From the NCBI GenBank assembly GCA_002914805.1, contig JXTB01000161.1:192191-256190 (forward strand): a DNA stretch of 64,000 nt, given 5' to 3'. Shown here piece after piece: positions 1 through 11,010 of the stretch. Source of the stretch: Parasponia andersonii (taxonomy: Eukaryota > Streptophyta > Magnoliopsida > Rosales > Cannabaceae). The first letter of the stretch is position 1; each line of letters begins with the position of its first letter. A program made the position numbers and the translations under genes. The notes beneath the pieces were generated by a model that was not told the origin of the DNA, made no database searches, and saw nothing but the letters and a program-made list of their open reading frames with translations.

Positions 1-267
1 GTGGGCGATGTTTTATTTGTATTTTGTTATTCTAATGTGTTGTAAATATTACTACTGATGGCAAGATAAATAGATATGGAGTTTTTAGTTGTATATTTCG
101 TAAAGATACTTTCAAAAAGTAATACCACGTAGTTTCTTTTGTTTTAGAGCTCGAAAAGTTTAAATTTGGCCCACCTTTTTGCAAAAACTAAAAATATGGG
201 TTATAAAAGAGTAATGCTTCCTAGTTTGACCTACATAGTCATATAGTTAAGCCAAAGGGGCATTACA
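1..267 (-). repeat. LTR fragment, inverted copy of the one at 3892
   Basis: Read on the minus strand this begins TGTAATGCCCC at 267 and stays similar, base for base with scattered changes, to the plus-strand stretch that begins TGTAACACCCC at 3892 and runs to about 4150. The similarity runs off the left edge of the window, so the length is unknown. TGTAACACCC-like ends are usual for Ty3/gypsy LTRs of plants. It abuts the gag relic at 268, as if inserted just where the protease coding region would start. The call as an LTR 5' end is inference from the terminal sequence and the second copy. Confidence 0.55.
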
Positions 268-1245
268 CAATACTCGTCATAATTGCGTGCATCCACAATT
301 GATCTTTATGACTAACGCATTATTATGTGGATAATGGACTTCCCTCGCATCTTGTTCCGTGAAGGTAATATCCATTTCCGATACTCGCTGAAGCTTTCGT
401 GGTCGCTGTTCGAGGTGAATGATGTTGTTCAATGGCTACTGCTGAGCTTCTTATGCATACCTATCCTGTGCTCTCTTGGAATCTCCCCCAATGTTCGGTC
501 CTCCGAAAATAGTTCGCACCTCGCACTGAATATCTGGAGGTCGCTGTCAGTTTTCTTCTCGCCTTTCATTATTCTGTTTAGAATACTGCTGCAACCATCC
601 TTCTTTAATCAATCTTTCAATCTCATCTTTCGGGGCAAAGTAGTTATTGGTATCATGTCCAATGTCATTGTGATACCGACAAAACTTGTTGGGGTTGCGC
701 CTGGCCCTATCTCTTCTCATAGGTTCCGATTGACGATACCGCACCTGTTGGTTTGTGACTGCATGGATATGATTTATGGGTGCGTTCAATTCAGTATAAT
801 TATTGAACCTCATAGGAGCTCTTGGAATCTCCTGCTTTTTCTATTTGGGCTGCTTCTCAATCGATTGTTCATTACTCCTTTTGTTTGACTTCTTATTATT
901 ATTGTTGTTGTTTGTGGTCGCATCTTTGCAGCATCCTTTCCTCCTCTTTTTGTCGTCTTAAGATTTTCGCATGAAGATTCCACCCTTAGATGTCAACCAA
1001 TTTTTCGATAGAAGTCTTCAAGGGTTCTGCATTCTCGCTCTAGTAACTCTTCTTAGAGTTTAGTTTCTGGTCTTACCCCAGCCATCATTATAGTTAAGAC
1101 TCTTTCCTCAGGTAGGTTATTGACCTTTGCCAACTCTGAGGTAAAACGATTTAGGTAAGATCGTAGAGTTTCCTCCGGGAGATCCCCCACTGAAACATTG
1201 AACTCCCTTGATATAAGTAAGGATAGCTTAATGTTTCCCAATTAT
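268..1245 (-). pseudogene. Tat/Ogre-like Ty3/gypsy gag relic, reaching the start of protease
   Basis: Broken capsid/nucleocapsid gene read right to left. Residues about 1053-1241 give a retrotransposon gag core (ETLRSYLNRF, AKVNNLPEERVL, GVRPETKL). After frame changes, 547-813 gives a zinc-knuckle-like segment (KFCRYHNDIGHDTNN) whose last cysteine is replaced by tyrosine, followed by KDEIERLIKEGWLQQY, a pairing typical of Tat/Ogre and Athila gag. Reading continues through FGGPNIGGDSKRAQ and ITFTEQDAREV to PHNNALVIKI, which normally leads into protease; there the LTR fragment at 1-267 interrupts it. No promoter or LTR of its own is visible. Family is fairly clear; lineage is inference. Confidence 0.7.
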
Positions 1246-1411
1246 GAGAATGGGTAACTGTATAATTGGGCAATACAATTTAAGTAACAATATAACTGGG
1301 TAATCACTTAAATGAGATGACTAGACGATCTTTAACGAGAAACTTTTGTTTCCCTTTCTTTATAAATACCCATTTTGACGAAGCTTAGTCTAGTTTTCAT
1401 TCTGGTCACAC

Positions 1412-1509
1412 TTAACTCGTTCAGTGGAGTCGCACGAAACTCATTCGGAGGAGGTCGCACTAACTTATGCGGTGGAAGTCGCACGTAACTATTTCGGAAG
1501 AGGTCGCAC
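1412..1509. repeat. Four-copy 24-25 bp minisatellite
   Basis: Four head-to-tail units of 24, 25, 24 and 25 bases, each ending GTCGCAC and each starting with a variant of TAACTC or TAACTA. The units differ from each other at several positions, so the array is old. It lies between the gag relic and the LINE relic, in DNA I cannot otherwise assign. Confidence 0.6.
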
Positions 1510-1543
1510 TTAATCTTACTCATGCAACCTGACACTCAATTGG

Positions 1544-3045
1544 TCAACTTTTCCCTTTTTGGTATTGACCAACATATAGGATTTTAGACCGCACAACACT
1601 CATATATATCTTCAGAGCCGTAAAACCCACCTTACCACTTGTTTTCTGCCTTAGAGGACGCATTGCTTTAAAAGTCTTCGAAGAACAAAAGCGCTTTGTT
1701 ATGGAGATATAAGACATGGGAGAGCACACTTGAACCTATTAGCAATTATTTTGGTGATTATTTTGTAAATCACGTTACAAAGACTAATAGGATGGAAGTG
1801 GAAAACTTTCCTTAGAGTCTTTACTCTTAGAATAAGCACTATACTAGTATTGTTGAAATAGCTGGCCGATCTTTCACCATTAAGCACCTTCAAACAAACT
1901 CCAGTAAGCTCCTACCAACCATATCCCAACAATTTTGAAAGAAAATTGGGTAAAAATCATCCGGGCTAGGAGGTTTACTAGGGCTTGTATCAAATAAAGT
2001 GCTCTTCACCTCATCACTAGACCTTCAACTCATTCGATAAAATAAAACTCCAAGTTTCCATAATGGGGTAAATACATAAGGCATCATCAACTAAGGTAGA
2101 GAAAATCATAGAAAAATAATCGGAAATAATCCCTGTAATTTTCTCTTCCTCATCTCGCCATAGTCCTTCTTCATCTTTTAGCCCAATAGTGCAATTTTTC
2201 TTACATTTTGGGAGGCTTTCGCATTGAAAATTTTCATATTTCGATCCCCAAATTTACACCAATCCATTGTACTACATTGTTTTGCAATAGTATTGTTCTA
2301 ATCCATAGAGTCTATCCCTTTCCATCTTAAGAATTCTAACTCTATTCAAATAAGAACCCGAATCAGCATCCCGATTTAGCTCCACAATTTCATTAGACAG
2401 AGTCGTAATCTTTGTTGGAATACAGCCAAAAGTTTCGGTTCCCTATTTACTAAGAGGACCTGCTACCCACTTTAACTTTGAATTAAATAGTATTCCATCC
2501 CCTTCATAATCCTCCTCAGCCTAGACAGACTTAATAACTCACAAGCACTTCTCATCTGTAAGCCATATTGGCTCAAATCATAACTAGCATTGTCTTCTTT
2601 TTTGACTAACCATAGCATATTGTGTATCGAGAACCAAATGGAGTGCTCTACTGTCCAAACCCCAGAAATTATTGCTAAAAAATAAAAAAGTCTATCCAGA
2701 CATTCCAAGATTAACCCATCATCATTATATCCCTTAGCCGAAATAATTTGTTTTTGTATACAACCCAAATCAGAGAGTTCATAGTCAAGAATAACATTGT
2801 AGAAATCTCTCATACCCTCAAAGTCATAAGAGTTACCACCTTGATTTTCCTGCATACACATAATGGCATTGAAATCTCATGCCAAACACCAAGGAAGAGA
2901 AGAAATGTTCTTCAAATGATGAAGCAGTTTCCAAGAGTGGTTATGGCAACTTTAATCAGGGTCACCATAAAAACCCGTAAAACACCAAGTATTACCTAGA
3001 GGGGAAGTCACAATAACATTGATGTACCACTTAGAGAAAACAATC
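1544..3045 (-). pseudogene. LINE (L1-type) ORF2 relic: endonuclease and part of reverse transcriptase
   Basis: Non-LTR retrotransposon ORF2 read right to left. Near 2990-2950 the minus strand gives WCFTGFYGDP, then SWKLLHHLKN, SLPWC and DFNAIM, the order of motifs in the APE-type endonuclease of plant L1 elements; a stop falls just before DFNAIM. The block 2472-2861 continues the endonuclease (FYNVILDYELSDLG). At 1699-1893 the reverse transcriptase fingers appear (FHFHPISLCNVIYKIITKII, then ANRF), and 1600-1690 gives GKVGFTALKIYMS, the stretch just before the first catalytic aspartate. The rest of RT and the 3' tail are missing. Many stops and frame changes; dead copy. Confidence 0.75.
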
Positions 3046-3262
3046 CCTTATATTAATATGTCTATTTTTTTCGAGTGCTTAATATGTCTGCATAAGCAAT
3101 ATTATACACCACATAAGAGAAAATGCATCAAACTTATCGTACATGTAGTCGTGCCGGATTAAAGTTAAGGTCACTGTAGCTAAGCTTCTCAAAAAACTAA
3201 AAGTAATTAGTAGACAATTTATGGGCTAAAAGGTGTTTGGTAAAAACTCAACAATAGATTAT
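3046..3262. other. Unassigned AT-rich spacer
   Basis: I see no coding potential, repeat or terminal motif here. It separates the LINE relic from the left end of the Athila-B LTR. The last five bases (ATTAT) are a candidate imperfect target duplication with ACTAT at 43503-43507. Confidence 0.4.
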
Positions 3263-3891
3263 TGATGCGGATTTATAGTTGTTACCCAAATGTACGTACC
3301 GAACAAGTAATATAATAGTGAGTAGAATCTATAGGGATTGATTACCAAGTTGATTGTACAAGTTAAATGTCAAGCAAAATATTTTAAGAAATGACCAATA
3401 AAACTTCGCAATAAAATAGTTAAAACTAATGGGTACAGAGAAAAATGTAAATACTAAGCAAAAAATAACACGATCTAATCAGTTGATTGTAACTCAGTGG
3501 TGGGACTAAGCTAGGATCATAGAGTCCTCCTTAGTTGTAATTTTAGTTACAAATGCTGCAATAATACTATGGAAAAATCACTAATGTTAACCAAATATTC
3601 AATTTGCACATAATAATCCTCTTAATTTATTATGGTTAAAGTTCTACACACCAAATTTAACATATTTGTATGTTGAAATAGTTTTCAAAATACCATTTAT
3701 AGTATCAATTTTATGGATCATGCATGGTAATAATATATTCTTATACTGTTATGATTTCAAAGATCTACTGAAGAGATACTTGAAACATGCGTCATTCAAG
3801 TTAGATCCAGCTTAGATTAACCATTCCAGAATTAATCCTAATTTATCCTAGATATTGGTGGCCAAACAATAACAGAAATTAATAATTAAGC
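3263..3891 (-). repeat. Athila-B 3' LTR, first half
   Basis: Starts TGATGCGG on the plus strand and matches 40124-40610 along its length, including the GAACAAGTAATATAATAGTG block and the sequence ending AATAATTAAGC. Such a block followed by a stretch like CACAGGGATTG is common near the 3' end of Athila LTRs. It stops sharply at 3891, where LTR-E starts. Confidence 0.65.
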
Positions 3892-4263
3892 TGTAACACC
3901 CCCTAGCTTATCTATATAACTATCTAGGTCAAACTAGGAAGTATTATTCTTTTATAGATCATAACTTTAGTTTTTGTAAAAAGGTGGGCCAATTTAAACT
4001 TTTCAAACTCTAAAACAAAAGAAGCTGCATAACATTACTTTCTGAAAGTGTCTTTTCTAAATGTACAACCAAAAGTTCTTATTAGTTTATCTTGCCATCA
4101 GTAGTAATATTTACAACACATCAAAATATCAAAATACAAGAACACAATGCCCACAAGTCAAGCTCGTCTACATCTATACGATCACAGTGACAAGAAAGCG
4201 TGCTAGCCAACTAGTAACTCTATACATCATATCATCTACATCATAAGAACTAAATGAGCTAAT
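3892..4263. repeat. LTR-E, first part (solo LTR inserted in the Athila-B LTR)
   Basis: Begins TGTAACACCCC immediately after TAAGC (3887-3891), the presumed target duplication repeated at 16622-16626. Same family as the inverted fragment at 1-267. It is cut at 4264 by the gypsy element Gyp-C and appears to resume at 14406. No coding sequence. Confidence 0.5.
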
Positions 4264-4912
4264 TGTTATGCCCCGCTCATTTGGCTCCCAAAATCCAAAT
4301 GTTATTACTCGTGACTCTAAGGTCCTCTATATATACTGCTCACCCAAAAAGATTAAGGAAGACCCTAGAATGTGGTCGATACTTCTAGAATGATCAAGAG
4401 CGGTCTTAGCAATACTAGAAGACTTTAGTTGGCGATACTAAGTCCTACAAGACTCTAAACAAGGCCAGATGGAGCTAGATAGGATAGACGGTCCTAGAAC
4501 CTCTTAGAATGACTTGGAAGAGCCAAGATGGTGGGTGAACCTCTTAGAATGATCTACACCATATTTGTTCTAGAATTCTCTATGTAAATATCTTTGTAGA
4601 TATTGTAACTTTATTTGAAAATATTCTAGATCCTTTGTAATATCATGCCACTTCGCATGATCATAACCGTTGGTTGGTTTAGGCTTTGCCTATATAAAGG
4701 ACCCCTTGGGTTCATTTGTATACAAGTCCTATTTGTGAGAGTTCTAAGCATTCTAAGAGTAATACAAAGGTTTCATTCACATAAACTCTCTCATCCTTAC
4801 CAGTTTGTCTCAAAGCTTACTCTAAGTCCCTTTTCTCGAGTATCAGTAAGCTGACTTAGTGCGACAGACTGTGCTAAGTGCCGCACAATTGTCTAGTTTG
4901 AGGCTAGGGTCA
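4264..4912 (+). repeat. Gyp-C 5' LTR
   Basis: Starts TGTTATGCCCCGCTCA and ends GGGTCA, followed eight bases later by the primer-binding site. About 650 bp. There is no second copy in the window, so the ends rest on the TG/CA rule and on the spacing to the binding site. Confidence 0.6.
4691..4700 (+). promoter_or_regulatory. TATA box of the Gyp-C LTR
   Basis: TATATAAAGG lies about 220 bases before the LTR end, a suitable place for the U3 promoter. Transcription would start near 4720-4730. The downstream frame is broken, so any transcript would be non-autonomous. Confidence 0.55.
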
Positions 4913-4920
4913 TGATAGCG

Positions 4921-4932
4921 TGGTATCAGAGC
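4921..4932 (+). other. Primer-binding site, initiator-Met tRNA type
   Basis: TGGTATCAGAGC is the standard complement of the initiator methionine tRNA 3' end used by many plant LTR retrotransposons. It sits just downstream of the LTR end. It is a tRNA complement, not a tRNA gene. Confidence 0.85.
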
Positions 4933-4980
4933 TTTGGTTGCTCGTTACATCTTGGTGGTTCCATTGTCTAATTGAAGACT

Positions 4981-6189
4981 ATGGCTGCAACTCCTGACCC
5001 CGTCGAAGTTGGTGCTTCTGAATGTGGGCATGATGAAGGGAAAAAGGATGCTACCCGTGGCAAGTCGAGGGACGTGGTGACAAGCTTAAAGGCTAGAGTA
5101 TCCCAACTAGAGTCCAACTTGGGCATGTCGGGCGAGCGTGTAGATGATCTAGATGGCCAGCGATGGTTTGGAGACCGAGGATGCAGAGATCCACAGCGGT
5201 ATCAAAGATGCACTTGGTGGGCTGGAGGCTAACTTAAGGCGCGAGATTGAGTCCCTTCATTTGGAGATTGCCAAGGTACAAGATCTTTACTAAAGAGAAC
5301 TCAGTAATGTTTTACTTAGAGTAGACGGGATGGGTATTGATCTTGCTTTGTGTAAGCGAGTGGTGGCCACGGGTGTGACCACCATAACAACCATTGAGAC
5401 AAGGAAGGATGAGATACCTAAACCAAAGACCTTCAATGGTACTCACAATGCTAGGGCAATTGAGAACTTCCTATGGGGACTCAAATAATACTCTGAGGCT
5501 GCTGGTGTGACAAATGATGCTGGTAAAATTCATAACGCTACTTTGTATCTAACTGATACCGCTATGCTATTGTTGAGGCGGAGACACAAGGAGATGCAAC
5601 GAGGGGTGTGCACTATAGCCACCTTTAATGACTTCAAAAGAGAGCCAAAAAGGCAATTCTTTCCTGAGAATGTTGAAGAGAAGGCGAGAGGCCATCTTCG
5701 CCGCCTTAAACATTCTGGCAGCATTAGAGAGTACGTGAAAGAGTTTACCACACTCTTGTTCGAAGTCCCAGACACTTCAGATAAAAATGCCTTATTCTTG
5801 TTCATGGATGGTCTTCAAAACTGAGCCAAGTTAGAGCTCAAGCATCGTGGCATCCAGGACTTGGCCAATGCTATTGCGGTAGCCGAGAGCCTTGTTGATT
5901 ACTTTACCAACAAGGACCCTTCTAAGGCCAAAGACAAGAAGGGTAGTTAAAGAGTGAGGGCAAACAAAAGGACGAAAATGGAACAAAGATAGTTCCTCCT
6001 ATAGGCACAAAGACAAGGGCAAAAAGAAGGAAGACCGTGACTTCTTCAAGCCAAGAGTAAAGTACTTTCTTTGCGATGGGCCACATTGGGCACACGAGTG
6101 TCCCAAAAAGAAAGCTCTCAATGCCTTAATTGCCTCTGAGCCAAGCCAAGAAGGAGGTGATAGAGAAGATGACAGTGCACATGTTGGTT
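4981..6189 (+). pseudogene. Gyp-C gag with mutated zinc knuckle
   Basis: Frame starts MAATPDPVEVGASE and gives a coiled-coil-like N-terminus (SLKARVSQLESNL, ALGGLEANLRREIESLHLEI), then the capsid region (TFNDFKREPKRQFFP, ARGHLRRLKHSGSIREYV, FMDGLQ). A late segment reads KYFLCDGPHWAHECPKKK: a CCHC knuckle whose first cysteine is tyrosine, so zinc binding is probably lost. At least five stops and one or more frameshifts interrupt it. Gag would form the virus-like particle and bind element RNA. Family assignment is firm. Confidence 0.8.
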
Positions 6190-6634
6190 CCTTGTAATTC
6201 CTTAATGCCTTGCAATCATCCCCTAAGTCACAAGCTAAGGGCCTACTTTTCGTGGATGCAACAATCATTGGCAAAGCCACTAAAGCCTTGGTTGACACGG
6301 GTGCATCTCATAACTGCGTCTCTGTTGAGGAAGCTAGGCGGTTAGGCTTGACGGTATCCAATGGAGGTGACTCCCTCAAGGCAATGAACTCAGCAATACA
6401 CCCCATCCATGGGGTTGCTCATAGTGTTAAGGCTAGCCTAGGTGCATGGGTTAGCCAACTTGACTTATTAGTGGTGCCAATGGATGATTTCGCGGTAGTG
6501 CTTGGTTTGGAATTCCTTGATACAGTGCGGGCATTCCCTATTCCTTTTGCCAACTCTATATGCATCATGGATGGTGAAAAAGCTTGTGTGGTACCAACAG
6601 AGCGGTCCATAAAGGCAGGAAATAAAGTACTCTC
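6190..6634 (+). pseudogene. Gyp-C aspartic protease, truncated at its C-terminus
   Basis: Contains the active-site motif LVDTGASHNC and the second conserved motif VVLGLEFLD, the two halves of a retropepsin fold. It would cut the gag-pol polyprotein. The frame from 6210 is open through the protease core. After KVLSAI the reading passes into Tekay-D LTR sequence at 6635, so the linker to RT is missing. Confidence 0.85.
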
Positions 6635-7503
6635 TGCAATTTGTGCCACAAAATTTTAATTTTCGTTCCACAACAAAATGTAATGATATTTTATATCAAA
6701 ATTCATGTCTTGATCTCACTGAGTCCAAATTCGAAATCAAAACTCAGTTTCGAGGTCCTTAGAATTAATTAAGCCAAAAAATCCGAGAATTACATAAATA
6801 CCACCTTTTGAAAATAATTAGAAAAATGTCCTTTTTTTAACTACTATTTACCGCACTTACTGTTACCCTTTTTACTTTTATCAACTATAATTATTCATAA
6901 TTTTTAACCCTCTTTCACCCCAGGTATTTACCTCAGGTAAATAAATCATTTAATCAAAATAATTACGTGAATATCACTTTTTACATGGTAAAAACGGTAA
7001 AAATGGTAAAAACTTACCGGAGATGAATTTTAATGTGAAACTACTTGGAGTTGATCGGCGATGGTGAAATGGAGCTTCACTTGCTAGAGGTGTCGAAAAT
7101 GGAGGTCGGACGGCGCTCTGGTGACAGGAAAATCTCGCCGGAGGTGGAATCTTTGCAGGGCCGCTACGGCTTCGTCCGATGTCTAAACAAGGCTAGACCA
7201 GTGGCATTGGATTCTCTTCGAAAGGCCTTCAATGTGGGTTGGTGCGATAACCGAGGTAGGTGGCAGTGCGGCGGCTATAGGTAGCTGCAGATCCGGCATT
7301 TTCTCTCTCTTTCTCTCTCCCTCAACCCCCTATTTGCTGGAAATTTGAACTTCTGAGGGGTTTTTAAGAAAAAACTGAGCACTGTTGCAAAATATTATAA
7401 TATTCCAGATTTTTTTATTCTTTTAATTGAAAATTCAATATTTATGACTTTGCCATTACTCTTAAAATGTCCAATTTGCCCTCGTGACTTCATAGATATT
7501 ACA
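6635..7503 (-). repeat. Tekay-D 3' LTR, truncated
   Basis: Closely similar to 13536-14405 over its whole length, from TGCAATTTGTG to GATATTACA. The matching 5' LTR continues for another 1.3 kb at 12244-13535, and that part is absent here. The short ORFs inside it are not genes. A CT-rich microsatellite lies at 7300-7321, with its twin near 14205-14222. Confidence 0.75.
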
Positions 7504-7518
7504 TCCTCCCCTCCTTAA
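7504..7518 (-). other. Tekay-D polypurine tract
   Basis: Read on the minus strand this is AAGGAGGGGAGGA directly before the LTR start TGTAATATC. It would prime plus-strand DNA synthesis. Position and composition are textbook. Confidence 0.8.
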
Positions 7519-7599
7519 AGGAATTTCGTCCCAAAATTCGAATACAACACAAGGATTAAAGTACAACTTCTAGCTGAAAATTAAATAAATGACAATACT

Positions 7600-9312
7600 T
7601 CTCACACATCTCTATTTCAAGCTACCAAGTTGCTTCGTTTTCCTTGTGATGTTGCCAGAGAACCTTGACAAGCAGTATTTCTCTATTTCGAAGCACTTTG
7701 AGTTCTCTTCCTAATATTCAAACTGGTTGTTCCTCATATGTTATGTCTTCTTGTAATGGCACTTCCATAAATTGAATGACATGCGATGGGTCAGGCACAT
7801 ACTTTCTGAGCATCGAGACATGAAAAACATTGTGCACTCAGCCCAATTGCGGAGGCAAATCTAAGCGATATGCTACTGGCCTAATTCTAGCAGTAATCTC
7901 GAATAGTCCAATATACTTTGGAGCCAATTTTCCTTTTAGTCTTAATCTAGTGATCCCTCACCTTGGTGTAACTTTCAAGAGTACTTGATCACCAACTTTG
8001 AACTCTACTTCGCGTCTCTTTTGATCTGTATAGCTTTTTAGATGACACTGCATAACATTGAGTCTTTCCCGAATCTTGGTAATTTTCTCAGTAGTCTCTT
8101 GTATCAATTCTGGCCCAAGAGTAACACGCTCCTCCGTATCAGCCCAACACAAGGGTGATCTACATGGTCCACCATATAATACTTCATATGGAACTATGCC
8201 AAGACTTGCTTGGTAGCTGTTATTGTAAGCAAATTCTACCAATGACTGGTGATCGTCGCAGTTTCCATCAAAATCCAGTATACAAGAGTGAAGCATGTTC
8301 TCTAGAGTCTAAATAGTCCTCTAAATTGACCATCTGCTTGAGGATGATGAGCTGTACTGAGATTTAGTTCTTTTCCTAAAGCTCTCTGTAAAGGTCTCCA
8401 GAACTTTGATGTAAATCTTAGGTCTCTGTCAGAAACTATGCTTGATAGAACCCCATGCAAATGAATAACATTGTCAATGTAGAGACGACTTAGCTTGTTG
8501 AGAGAAAAATCAGACCTGATCGGTATAAAATGAGCAGCCTTTGTCATCCAATCAACTATCACCCAAACTGCGTCGTTCTTTCTCTGAGTCATTGGCAAGC
8601 TCATCACAAAGTCCATTGTTATCTTATCCCATTTCCACTTCAGTATGGGTAAAGGTTGTAGTAGTCCTGCAGCCCTCTGTTGTTCGGCCTTGACTTGTTG
8701 GCAAGTCTTGCACTTAGCTACAAAAATAGCTACGTCACGCCTCATACCTTTCCACCAATATTGTCTTTTTAGATCATGGTACATTTTTATGCTACCCGAA
8801 TGTACAGCAAACTTAGACTTATGAGCCTCAGTGAGAATAGCCTCCCTAAGGTCAGGATTGTTAGCTACCACTAGCTTTCCTTTGAAAAGTACAAATCCTT
8901 CTCTGTTTGTACTCCAACTTTCTAGATATTCACCATTTTTGAGTTGATTTGAAATTGCTCTCAACTCTTGATCTTGCCACTGGTTTTTCTGCATAGTCTG
9001 GAGAAGTGCAAGTATGGCAACAACAATACTGAGATAAGCAACTTTGTCGATCTCAAAATACTGTAAATCGTAATCACCAATTGCCCTTATGTTCTTCCAA
9101 TTTTGAAGAATAAGTGCAGCTAACATACCATGAGGTTTTCTACTCAAGGCATCAGCTATAACATTAGCCTTGCTAGGATGGTATTGTAGTTTGAAGTTAT
9201 AGTCTTCCATGTATTCAACCCATCTATGCTGCCTCATGTTCAACTCACATTGACTGAAAAGATACTTCAAACTCTTATGATCAGAGAATACGTCAAACTT
9301 CACACCATACAA
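7600..9312 (-). pseudogene. Tekay-D RNase H end, integrase and chromodomain
   Basis: The block starts within RNase H ([22 protein letters not shown]) and passes into integrase: zinc-binding HHCC region (CKTCQQVK), catalytic aspartates in [10 protein letters not shown] and [13 protein letters not shown], then HPQADGQF where the frame breaks just before the catalytic glutamate. It resumes at 8296 (LVEFAYNNSYQASLG, PYEVLYGG, VGDQVLLKV). A chromodomain follows at about 7740-7615 (TYEEQPV, LKVLRNREILLVKVLW, EATW), with two stops. Integrase joins the cDNA to the chromosome; the chromodomain is thought to steer insertion to heterochromatin marks. Confidence 0.85.
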
Positions 9313-10290
9313 ATAACATCTCCAAATCTTGAGGGCAAAAATTACTGCCGCAAGTTCTAGGTCATGAGTAGGATAATTCTTCTCATGTGGCTTTAACTAA
9401 CGAGAAGCATAAGCCACTACCCTGCCATTTTGCATCAAGACAATTTCCAATCCAGAACTGGAAGCATCATTGTATATAACATAAGGTTCATTACTGTCAG
9501 GAACAGTAAGAACAGGCGCAGTAGTCAATCTCTTCTTCAGTTGCATGAAAGCCTCTTCACAATTGTTACTCCATATAAACATGACATCTTTTCATGTTAA
9601 TTTGGTCAAAGGCAATGCAATTCTCGAGAAATTCTCCACAAAACGACGATAGTAGCTCGCTAAACCGAGGAAACTTCTAATCTCAGTTACATTCTTCGGT
9701 CTTTCCCACTTAAGTACATATTCCATCTTAGTAGGATCAACTGAAATACCCTCTTGAGAAATCACGTGCCCCAAGAATTTCACTTCTGTTATCCAAAAGT
9801 TACACTTGGATCTCTTGGCATACAATTGATGATCTCTCAAAATTTGAAGTACAAACCTCAAATGTTCAGCATACTCCTCTCGAGTCTTTGAGTATATCAA
9901 GATATCGTCAATAAAGACAACCACAAACTGATCCAGATAAGGTCTGAAAATTCTGTTCATGAGATCCATAAATGCTGCAAGAGCATTAGTCAGACCAAAT
10001 GGCATATCCAGGAACTCAAAATGACCATAACGAGCCCTAAATGCAGTTTTTGACATGTCTTCTTCCTGAATCTTCAACTGGTGATAATCTAATCTGAGAT
10101 CAATTTTGGAAAAGAATTTAGAGCCACCCAGTTGATCAAACAACTTATCAATCCTTGGTAAAGGATACTTTTCTTTATAATAAGCTGATTCAGTCGTCTA
10201 TAGTCAACACAGAGTCTGAGTGTAACATTAGCTTTCTTGTCAAACAACACAGGAGCACCCTATAGGGAAGTACTATTCCTGATGAATCCC
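9313..10290 (-). pseudogene. Tekay-D reverse transcriptase and RNase H start
   Basis: RT fingers at about 10260-10170 ([10 protein letters not shown]) are in a different frame from the palm at 10143-9592, so there is a frameshift near 10150. The palm holds [19 protein letters not shown] and the catalytic [11 protein letters not shown], with all three aspartates present. The thumb and connection follow ([16 protein letters not shown]). RNase H starts at 9582 (EPYVIYNDASSSGL, VVAYASR) and has a stop at about 9397. Product would copy element RNA into DNA in the particle. Confidence 0.88.
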
Positions 10291-11010
10291 TTTGACAAAA
10301 GATCATCCAACTGACTTCTTAACTCAGTCAATTGGGTTAGAGCTATGCGATAGGCTGGAATAGAAACTGGCTACACTTCGGGAATCAAATCAATACAGAA
10401 CTCGATCTCCCTATCAGGTGGTAGCCCCGGTATATCCTCCAGAAAAACATTTGGAAATTTGCTAACAACAAATAAACTGGTATGTTGATTGTCAGTTCCT
10501 ATATCACCATTAATGGCAAAGAAATTCCCGTAGCACTCTAGTTTCTTCCTTCAACCTATGCATGCTTTTAAAATCGGACTTGGTTTCAAGGGATTCAGAC
10601 AAGCTTGATAAACAACAGGACATCCATCCTCAAGAAAAAGAGTAACCCTCTTTTTGAAACAATTAATAGTGGCTCAATATTTGTATAACCAATCCATACC
10701 GAGAATGACATCAAATTGTTGAAAAGGCAATATAATCAAATCAGCCAATAAATCTTTATCATCAATCATAATCAGACAATCTCAACACACAGTGGAGATA
10801 TCAGCTGCTCCACTCATTGGTATGCCCAATGTCAAAACAAATTCCAACACAGAATATTTCAATCCCAACAACTGAGCAAACATTAAGGATATAGAAGAAT
10901 GTGTAGCACCAGTATCAAATAAAACATGAGCCTAGGAGTGAGAGATAAGAATCATACCATCTATAACACCCTTGTCGATTTGATCTCGACCATCTTCCAT
11001 TCCAGTGATA
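10291..11010 (-). pseudogene. Tekay-D aspartic protease and linker
   Basis: Active site LFDTGATHSSIS at about 10925-10880, followed by FDVILGMDWL, the classical Tekay second motif. Stops occur just before and after the catalytic loop. The linker to RT ([20 protein letters not shown]) is recognisable at 10440-10280. Confidence 0.8.

Larger units (their letters stand above)
4264..6634 (+). mobile_element. Gyp-C: truncated Ty3/gypsy element, LTR-gag-protease only
   Basis: Plus-strand element with a 5' LTR (4264-4912), a primer-binding site and a broken gag-protease frame, ending abruptly inside the protease C-terminus. RT, RNase H, integrase and the 3' LTR are absent. The break coincides with the start of Tekay-D LTR sequence. 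The gag and zinc-knuckle style recalls plant chromoviruses, but without pol I cannot fix the clade. Confidence 0.7.

Noticed and set aside
325-888. 187-residue open frame on the plus strand
   Set aside because: It is the reverse of the Tat-like gag relic, which has recognisable motifs on the minus strand; the plus frame shows no domain.
4921-4932. tRNA-related sequences (also at 12223, 26370, 40099, 44513, 58286)
   Set aside because: These are short complements to tRNA 3' ends, that is primer-binding sites. No cloverleaf surrounds them.
7045-7284. 79-residue frame (and its twin near 14055-14249)
   Set aside because: Both lie at the same place in the two Tekay-D LTR copies and differ in frame; they are LTR sequence.
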